NCBI GenBank assembly: GCA_025353435.1
Contig: JANXQR010000476.1
Span: 1 to 22,556 of the forward strand
Origin: Acidobacteriota bacterium
Lineage (GTDB): Bacteria; Acidobacteriota; Terriglobia; Terriglobales; Acidobacteriaceae
DNA: 22,556 bases
Direction of reading: 5' to 3'
Positions 22,051 to 22,556 of this stretch are shown here, piece after piece. Every line of letters begins with the position of its first letter. Within the stretch, counting starts at the first letter, position 1. The notes beneath the pieces are model-generated. The model ran no database searches and was not told where the DNA came from. It saw nothing but the letters and a program-made list of their open reading frames with translations. The translations under genes and the position numbers were made by a program.

Positions 22051-22556
22051 CTTGCAACGGTTTCAGCGAGCGCGGTCGACGCCTTGGGATGGCTCTTGCG
22101 ACCATACAGAACCAGCAGAGCCAGCAGCAGCAGTGCAACGATGGGCAGAACTAGAATGCTGCCCTCAGGGCCGTCCGTGCCGCCGCTCCACAATGCGGAG
22201 CCAGCCGGAGTGGTGGTGAACAGATGTCCTTTGGCAACGAAGCCGCTGTCCGCAGTGCCGTAGAAGTAGGTCTCGGCCCAATCCCACGCGGCGTGGCATC
22301 CGATGGCCCACCAGGCTGATCCAGTGAGGCGCACGCTCACGCAGAACACAAATCCGATGGCTCCGGCAGCCAGGATGCCGATCCACGTTTCACCATTGTT
22401 GCCGGTGTGGATGAAACCAAAAATCGTGGAGCTCACCCAAGCCGCCTGCCAGAAGCCGCTCCGTGGCGTTTTAATCAGGTAAAGGTAAAGGCAGGGGAAG
22501 AGGCCCAGCACCGCCACGGCAGCCGGGAGGCTGAAGGCCACCGCCACCCCGGTCGA
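22047..22556 (-). CDS. CPBP-family membrane protein, C-terminal part (5' end beyond window)
   Basis: The frame is open to the window edge, giving 169 codons of a polytopic protein. Motif 2 (FGFIHTGNNGE) and motif 3 (GCHAAWDWAE) of CPBP intramembrane metalloproteases are present, followed by the AETYFYGTADSGFVAKGHLF loop and GTDGPEGS before a final TM, as in full-length family members. In relatives motif 1 (EExxFRG) sits about 17 residues before the GFW at GFWQAAW; here that stretch reads VLGLFPCLYLYLI, with no Glu pair or Arg. An apparent GTG at 22547 is inside the frame and probably not the true start. The stop overlaps the GntR start by TTGA, so the two are translationally coupled. Confidence 0.82.
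   Translation of the reverse strand, partial: STGVAVAFSLPAAVAVLGLFPCLYLYLIKTPRSGFWQAAWVSSTIFGFIHTGNNGETWIGILAAGAIGFVFCVSVRLTGSAWWAIGCHAAWDWAETYFYGTADSGFVAKGHLFTTTPAGSALWSGGTDGPEGSILVLPIVALLLLALLVLYGRKSHPKASTALAETVAS

Overview
This window looks like a chromosomal segment from a GC-rich, soil-type Acidobacteriota (Acidobacteriaceae/Terriglobia-like). That is an inference from gene content: a secretin with a C-terminal cohesin-like domain followed by two GspG-like pseudopilins, a membrane-anchored penicillin acylase, lineage-typical exported proteins, and short GGGA-cored tandem repeats between genes. I see no rRNA, tRNA, CRISPR array, transposase or phage gene. Apart from one gene cut by a nonsense codon, the genes look intact.

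Layout. (1) 1-4469, minus strand: an exported protein with propeller-like repeats, a PP2C phosphatase, then a sugar kinase fused to a RapZ C-terminal domain. The kinase overlaps by ATGA with a MurU-like sugar-1-phosphate nucleotidyltransferase that runs off the left edge. (2) 4569-6666, plus: an EamA transporter and a CPBP-family membrane protein lacking the usual catalytic Glu pair. (3) 6684-8521, minus: holA and smpB. (4) 8737-12951, plus: secretin, two pseudopilins, and a small protein with faint urocanase-like resemblance whose Shine-Dalgarno and start codon lie inside a strong hairpin. (5) 13036-13788, minus: a secreted protein made of two copies of one domain. (6) 13963-14797, plus: a CxxC/coiled-coil protein and a small membrane protein. 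(7) 14787-22556, minus: a nearly uninterrupted array of a CPBP-family protein (cut by the right edge), GntR regulator, small exported protein broken by an in-frame TGA, penicillin acylase, GT-C-like membrane protein, farnesyl diphosphate synthase and a DUF59/SufT-like protein. Several of these are joined by 4-base overlaps.

How the genes may work together. The kinase-RapZ fusion plus nucleotidyltransferase is most simply an AmgK/MurU-type amino-sugar salvage pair feeding UDP-sugars to the cell wall. The fused RapZ domain belongs to a family known to bind glucosamine-6-phosphate, so it suggests built-in sensing of amino-sugar supply. This is the most interesting system in the window. The secretin and pseudopilins form part of a type II secretion/type IV pilus-like machine whose ATPase and platform genes are not here. 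The acylase, GT-C protein and prenyl synthase are translationally coupled, which hints at an envelope or lipid-carrier role, but their joint function is unknown.
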